Source: Chlorokybus atmophyticus (lineage: Eukaryota; Streptophyta; Chlorokybophyceae; Chlorokybales; Chlorokybaceae). Taken from it: 64,000 bases of DNA. The notes under the pieces are model-generated. The model searched no databases, had not been told where the DNA came from, and worked only from the letters and a program-made list of their open reading frames with translations. Positions within the stretch are counted from its first letter, which is position 1, and the number at the start of each line of letters is the position of its first letter. Of this stretch, positions 58,419-64,000 are shown in pieces. The position numbers and the translations under genes were made by a program. The DNA lies in assembly GCA_009103225.1 (NCBI GenBank), contig RHPI01000732.1, positions 166,316-230,315 on the forward strand, read 5' to 3'.

Positions 58419-58779
58419 TGTAACGGGATGCTACCGATATGCGGTTCCCCGCCCTTATTTAATAAGAAATAAGGGTCCCAACGGGGTAAACACAGCCATT
58501 AGAGTCGTATCAGGGTCTTTATAGGCCCTAATAAGGTGTTATGCTATGTACCACTGATATCGACTTGAGACTCATGTCTCAAGTCCATATCGGCCGCATG
58601 GCGGTGCTGCTAACGCAGCGACCGCCATAGCTAGGGGATCTCTATCTTTCGATCCCCTGGCTGCCAGGGGATCGAAAGATAAAGATCCCCTGACTGCCAG
58701 CGGCGGCGGCGGCGACGTGGCTGTGGTGATGGTGTTGGGGTAGGGGATCAAAGGGGGCGGTAGCAACCCCCTTCTAACA
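58419..58779 (+). repeat. 3' LTR
   Basis: Starts tgtaacgggatgctacc and ends cttctaaca. Compared with the 5' LTR it carries an extra copy of the gatcccctgg block, which creates a nearly perfect 27-bp palindrome at 58634-58690. Confidence 0.9.
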
Positions 58780-59465
58780 GACTTACGCAGCTTGTGAATC
58801 CCCTTGTTCGTCGACATACTGGTTTCATTGAGTAGCGCTACACTTTATGATTGCGGGCTTTAACTTGAGATCAGATCACGTTTTTAGGGTATGGTATACA
58901 CGACAGAGGGGTCATATATATATATATGCGTGTGTGTTTGTGTAATAACAATAACAAAGCAAGCAAGCAAGCATATTATCCATAAAACGAAACAATTAAA
59001 CCAATTACTTAAAACCACACCACACGTCTACATGTGAATATGTTACCATGTTAAAAACTTGATTGAGTGAAATTACACCGCATATAAAACAAATGCACAT
59101 TATTGTAATGGATTACATTACATATGAATAAGCATGATCATGTATCTCATTATAATAATTAAGAATCATGCATATAATCGATGCATAGATGGTGCAATAC
59201 ATATTTCACCGATTTGATGCGTGCAACAACGCCCAAAAGCTGTGAGTGTTGACTCAACACTCCCATCACTGCTAGGACTCCCCAACTTGGGAGGCTGTGT
59301 AAGTTACACAGTGTAACATGTCGTTTATGATCATGGGCTTTTTCAAGTCCCAAACACGTTCCTTCAATTATTCCCGACTCACATCTAGCACAAGTCAGGA
59401 CTAACTGCGATCAAGACACGCATTCCAGACCTCGGTTAGTGGGGTGGAAGGCGCCGTGCAGCAGG
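58780..59465. other. intergenic region, AT-rich
   Basis: Contains a short (TA)n run at about 58915-58925 and AT-rich sequence. No gene is supported. Confidence 0.45.
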
Positions 59466-60754
59466 ATGGCGGCTGCGGCGGTGGCGGTGGGGTCGGCCAG
59501 GAGGGGGCTGTTGAAGTTGTTGCTTCCAAGCAGCAGCAGCGGATCTTGCAGACTGTACGCCGCCGCCGCCGGTCCCACCGGCAGCTTGACAGACCCAACG
59601 GTGACAGGCGGCCTGGCCGGCGGTGACTCCACGTCAGGCCCGCCGCCGGAAGTGGCAGAAGATTCCGTCAAAGAAAGGAAAGGCTTGCTGGACGCTCACA
59701 CAGCCAAATGGATGCAGGTGCTTCGCGAATGGCTAGGTGTACAGTGCTGTGACCATCTCTAGTTGTAATGAGTCATCACCCATATCATCAACAGTATGGT
59801 TGCCTCCCTCCACAACTGTATGTTGCTCGTTAACATTGTGATTTTCCTCTCATAGCCTTGCTGTGCTCTGCTGTGTGCATGCGTGCTGGAGGTCAAGTCA
59901 ACGTACGTCAGCTCGCAACGTACATGAGCGCTACCAAGTCGCGAGTAACAGCGTATGCAAGTTGTCGAAACTTACTTCAATCCCAATTGTGTCCCAAACC
60001 GTAATTGAAAACCAGACCCCAATCCCAGCATCAGATGTGACGACACTAGCAGACGCATGCAGCTCCAAGTTGTCCTAGTTTTCGCTTTCCAAGCAGTGTT
60101 TTTTTTTGACAAACGCACCATATTATTTATGTTTGAGTCTAATTGTTGAGCAGTAGACCATTGGCGTTTGATAGCTGATGTGCATGCTGTCATGCTGCTG
60201 TTTGCTGGTTATAGTTCCTGGTCATGCTTTTCCAAAACAAGTGTGTGGCCTGTCATCGTATACATGTTGTTGTGGTGCACAGCTCTTGAAATATGCAATG
60301 CATTAGGAACTCAACTTTGTCGTACGCCCTCAGCTGTACGCCAAGTATTCGTCAAGCAACCTGCAGTTCGTGACCTGTTGTTGCTATGTAAGTGTGCTTA
60401 GTAACCGCTGCCACTGCGTCCCTCAGAACACGTCTCTAAAGTCGCCCATGGAGAGGATTTGGGCTGCGCCTCCCATCAAAGTGCATGGAATGATTGCTGC
60501 TTGCGAAGGCGGTAAGGAATGCAACCCCTGCCTGCAGTGACAAGCCGTTGTTGTTGTTGTTGCTGCTGCTGCTGCTGCTACTGCATATGCACTATATGAT
60601 CCATACGTAGTAAAGCGTAAAGCGTTTGCTTGCATTGTCAGGTACTGATCCAGCTGTGGGTCATCCTCTGGAGTTTATTCAGCTTTTGCCAGGCCAAGAA
60701 GCCATCTGTAAGTATTGCGGGCTGCGGTATTTCCCCGATACCCATGCACATTAG
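59466..60754 (+). CDS. NDUFS6: mitochondrial complex I zinc-binding subunit NDUFS6 (13 kDa)
   Basis: Three exons join in phase: 59466-59717, 60427-60511 and 60642-60754. Exon 1 begins MAAAAVAVGSARRGLLKLLL, a mitochondrial presequence, and ends HTAKWMQ. Exon 2 reads NTSLKSPMERIWAAPPIKVH then GMIAACEGG. Exon 3 gives TDPAVGHPLEFIQLLPGQEA and the zinc ligands ICKYCGLRYF, ending PDTHAH. The conserved Cys (AACEGG), His (GHP) and CxxC residues bind Zn in this subunit, which lies at the hinge of the matrix arm of NADH dehydrogenase and acts late in its assembly. Length (about 149 residues with presequence) is normal. The first intron is 709 bp and holds no other gene. Confidence 0.93.
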
Positions 60755-61599
60755 TGTAGCACGCACGCTGTAGTATTATGTCATTTGTAGGAATTCTTCA
60801 AGATGAGCTTCTGAGATGCGGTCTCTTGTGCGACATTTGCCGTGAGTATTGCAACACTTGCGTGCATGGCAGTATATCTTCTGTCATTGCATTGCCGCAG
60901 TCCATTGGCATAACATGGCGACTTCGCCTGGGAACAGCATGCAAGAGGCCAATTCTGCGACTCAAGAAAGTGTACACAAATGCATATGCTCACAGTGCAT
61001 ACTGACCAGTCAGCATGAATGAGTTGCCATATCCGTACCAACTTGCTATTCACAGCTGACGCATTGAGTTAGCACTGGCAGCAAATGTTGCAAAATTAGT
61101 ATGGGGAACACGCACAAATTCTCATGCGTATATGAGGCAGCAAATGCAAAAGTATCCACAAGGCTGTGACATACTTCCAATCAGCATTGACCAAGTTAGC
61201 AGAACAACGATTCAAAGTGAAAATTGATAAACTTAACACCAACAAAGCACGCCAACAGCATGTTCAAACAATGAACATGCGCAAGAAGAACTAACAGGAA
61301 TCAACAGGAATTTCCGACAAGCAGAAACTGCCATGAGGCAATGGCCTGGCAACAGCAATCACGGCAACACGTTGGGCGCCTGCCACGCTGTAGCACAATA
61401 CCTCCAATCCGCTTCAATCTCCAATGCATACTCATCCGCAACGCGCCAAACAGTCTCAGCAAACTCGTCTTCATGGCCTGCCCACACAATACATCAGCTT
61501 CAACGATGCACAGACATGATGAGGCAAGTTTGGCTGCAAGGCTCGCAATTGAAGTAGTGAACACCCAAGTTGTTACATAAGATCATGTTGCAATCGCAA
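60755..61599. other. intergenic region between convergent genes
   Basis: Between the NDUFS6 stop and the DUF2252 stop. Only short frames; no RNA gene or repeat recognised. Confidence 0.45.
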
Positions 61600-63914
61600 C
61601 TACTTTGCCCGTATAACAATCACTTCACCAGCGGTCAAGTTGAGAAACTCGTTGCGGAATGTGCCAAGCCCCATTTTTGGTTCGGTGTCGCGCTGGGCGT
61701 ACAGTTGCGTGGAAGCGAGTATGGTGCACATCTGTTCCGAAAGCTGGATGAACTCCTTGGCGTCTTCCAGCAGGAAACGCCTCTCATCCTTCTTGATGTC
61801 ATCGGCAAGCAGCGGGTAGGACGCTTTGAAGGGGGAACGCTCTCTGACCGAGTAGTAACCGTCGGGAAGGCTGAAGTAACCAAGGAAGCGATCCGGTTCT
61901 GGAACTAGCGCCTGATACACCGCAGCATGCCGCTCACCGTCATTCTTGAAAGTGTTCAGGAGCTCAACACGCTTCTTTGTGGAAAGGTAGCCGAAGCCAA
62001 CCGGAGGCGATTGTCGTTTGGCATCCAGGATGCGGGTTGCATTTTCAACGCCTTCAAGCAATATATAGTACCTACAGGTTGACACAACCATTGCAGCACC
62101 ATTGCTTGAGTTGTGCCGAAACAAGTTGTATACATACAACATGCGTACACGCAAGGACACACGGCTCTAGCTTGTGTTGGTTGTACCTGGGTGTGCCAAG
62201 GCTGCCAGTGCCAGCAAGCCAGCGCTTGGCAACATCAAGGACATGCCATGACTGTGATGGGTCGAATGCCAGCGTGCGGTTGGCAAGTGTTGTTCTGTAC
62301 GCAAACATGCTTGCTTCAATCATCATACGCTCAGTAGTGTCGCGAGCCAGCGGAGAGAGCTTTCCCTTGATGTGCCTGAATCTGATAAGAAAAGACATCT
62401 GAGTAACAATGATGTGCAAACAAGGACATGTGACTCCAACTCAATCCAGTCATGCACCAATCTACCTGCGCCTGCCCTTGGTGTCTAATTCCGTCCACTT
62501 ATCCAACATGGCCTGCCTTGTTGAAGTAATTGCCACATACTCTGTCCACAACGATAACGGTCCCTTCATGTTGGCAGCCGTGAACACTGCATCCTCAGGG
62601 CCTCTGTACCTTCTCACCTGAGCAAGCCGCAAGCACAGTTAATAGTGCATTGCTTTGCAGTATACAACTGATACTGAATCTAGTATGTGCATTAACTTGA
62701 GATTGTGCTCACCGCTTCTGCATATGACAAAGCGCAGGCACGTATGGCCGTCTTGTGTGCAGCAGCGCCAAGGGCAGTGGCATTTGTAGCATCGTTGTGA
62801 CGGGCGATTAGCACGAGAGATGCTACAAGCCGCCACAAGTCGTACTGGTAGTCGCCTACCATGCCCTCATCAAAGTCATTAGGGATGAACACAATCCTGC
62901 CCGACGCATCTGCAGCAACCTGTCAAACGGCATGTCAAGACCAGGAAGGTGCTTTGCATACATGTGTGATCAACATCCATGCGGCAGACACACATGCAAG
63001 CATTTGTGTTTGTGCGGTTGCGCGGGCATGTGCATGACACACATGCATGCACATACCCCAAAGTTGTAGGCATGTGCATCGCCAGTGAGCCATGTCTTTG
63101 TTTCGGGGCTGCCGAAACGATCCAACCGCCAGTCACCACTGCAAATTAACCCAAATCAAACAAGCTGACCCGCACAGATGTGCACAGGCTATGGTCTGGC
63201 CAGTGGCAGTAGAAATATATCAGGCAGCGCACCTGAAATCTCCCCAGTAAAGGTGACATGTCCCTGCAGATCAACGGTCGTTAGCCTTCTGAACATACAT
63301 GCTGTGCATAACTCTTGTTGACATGAAATTTGCACGTGCAAACACAGTGGATATGGCGCGAACCAGGTTGGATGGACGATTGCACAAACCTCTGAATAAA
63401 GCAAATGCGGTTGGAGCCATGGCTTCAAATTTCTTAATCCGGATGCCAGGTTTGAGCTGACTGTTCCATCTGTAAACTTCTGCCAAAACCTGCAGAAGTT
63501 TAAGATCAGCTGCGAGTAAGACTGCAACTCTTTACACATTTCACGACAGTAGCATATGTGGATCAATACGACACACAGCCATAACACTAGCTTCTACACC
63601 TACTCAGATGACAACACGCACATGTTTACTTTTTCCGCTCTTCTGTTGTCAGCTGTCTTCAGTGGGTTTCCGTCAGCTGAGTAGTCGCTTATGAAGGAAG
63701 GGAACTTCTCGGCATTCTGCGCCGCATACAGGCACGACCACGACACCTCATGCTTCTTGTGATGGTGCGCAAGAAGTGACAATGATGATGCAGCTGAGAT
63801 GGCAACAAATGTCGCCAGCGATGAGACAGCACACAATCCCAGTAGCATGAGCAGCCTTGGTGTCCGCCCGCGCCTGTACCCACAATCACCAAGTGTTGGG
63901 ATATGGCAATGCAT
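61600..63914 (-). CDS. DUF2252 family protein with N-terminal membrane anchor
   Basis: Exon 1 (63630-63914) starts MHCHIPTLGDC and has a hydrophobic segment (LLMLLGLCAVSSLATFVAIS), a signal anchor or signal peptide. The next exons are 63390-63489 (EAMAPTAFALFRG), about 63235-63264 (TCHLYWGDF), about 63056-63137 (GDWRLDRFGSPETKTWLTGD then AHAYNFG), about 62715-62920 (FIPNDFDEGMVGDYQYDLWR), further exons near 62590-62400 and 62380-62190, and the last at 61600-62074 (ending TAGEVIVIRAK). The FFRG-like, GD.H..NFG and NDFDE blocks are the core of DUF2252. This is a bacterial and plant/algal family related to kinase-like folds, of unknown biochemical role. The gene is complete within the window. 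A membrane anchor is unusual in what I know of the family, which is an inference. Confidence 0.82.
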
Positions 63915-64000
63915 GACTCATGCCGTGTAAGCTTTAGCGCAGACTATCGGCAGTTTCTGGCGGCTTGCCTGACCAAACACGACAGCATCACGAATGAACG

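Larger units (their letters stand above)
52048..58779 (+). mobile_element. Ty3/gypsy LTR retrotransposon with chromodomain (chromovirus), decayed
   Basis: The element is bounded by related direct LTRs (52048-52363 and 58419-58779), both starting tgtaac and ending in aca. A primer binding site and a polypurine tract flank the internal part. Coding order is gag, protease, reverse transcriptase, RNase H, integrase, chromodomain, the Ty3/gypsy order with the C-terminal chromodomain of chromoviruses. Frameshifts in gag and integrase and several stops in pol (for example near 55179, 55983, 56130, 56536 and 56749) show it cannot work by itself. The LTRs differ by many substitutions and indels, so the insertion is not recent. 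Flanking bases are aactt on the left and gactt on the right, a 4-5 bp target duplication with one change. Confidence 0.95.

Overview
The window looks like nuclear DNA of a chlorophyte green alga; I cannot name the genus. Evidence: almost every gene is split into short exons by GT-AG introns of roughly 100-700 bp that are rich in TG/CA. There is a nuclear photosystem I subunit gene (psaO), plastid tocopherol- and carotenoid-type genes, a mitochondrial complex I subunit, and a chromodomain Ty3/gypsy retrotransposon. The start (poly-C), two N blocks (12588-12835, 35100-35304) and one N at 51774 mark assembly edges or gaps. Exon limits were read by eye from splice sites and codon phase.

Left part (1-10.8 kb): a 5' fragment of an ABC1/UbiB-type kinase gene (minus) lies head to head with a six-exon plastid SAM methyltransferase of the tocopherol pathway (plus). 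A 91-bp tandem duplication follows, then a long minus-strand gene that resembles TAF1A, a subunit of the RNA polymerase I selectivity factor, and then psaO (plus).

Centre-left (12-28.7 kb): an acyl-protein thioesterase (minus, seven exons; the first N gap falls inside an intron). A bacterial-type endonuclease I with a C-terminal lamin-tail-like domain (plus). A small, probably plastid membrane protein of unknown function (minus). An F-box/Sel1-repeat protein (plus). A 307-aa coiled-coil orphan (plus) whose eight exons join in phase.

Centre (28.7-45 kb): poorly coding DNA with a few doubtful minus-strand exons, a PLAC8-type Cys-rich protein (minus), a gap and hairpin region, a divergent SF2 helicase-like gene (minus), and a CrtI-type FAD desaturase/isomerase (minus).

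Right (45-64 kb): a non-canonical poly(A) polymerase (plus), a sparse region with a 200-bp GT microsatellite, a decayed LTR chromovirus (52048-58779) with both LTRs, primer binding site and polypurine tract, the complex I subunit NDUFS6 (plus), and a DUF2252 protein with an N-terminal membrane anchor (minus).

The genes do not form an operon-like system. Several concern plastid quinone, carotenoid or photosystem biology (ABC1K, methyltransferase, PsaO, CrtI-like). I found no convincing new multi-gene system. The best leads are the endonuclease/LTD protein, the helicase-like gene with an altered P-loop, the TAF1A-like factor, several near-perfect hairpins and a 105-bp exact duplication.
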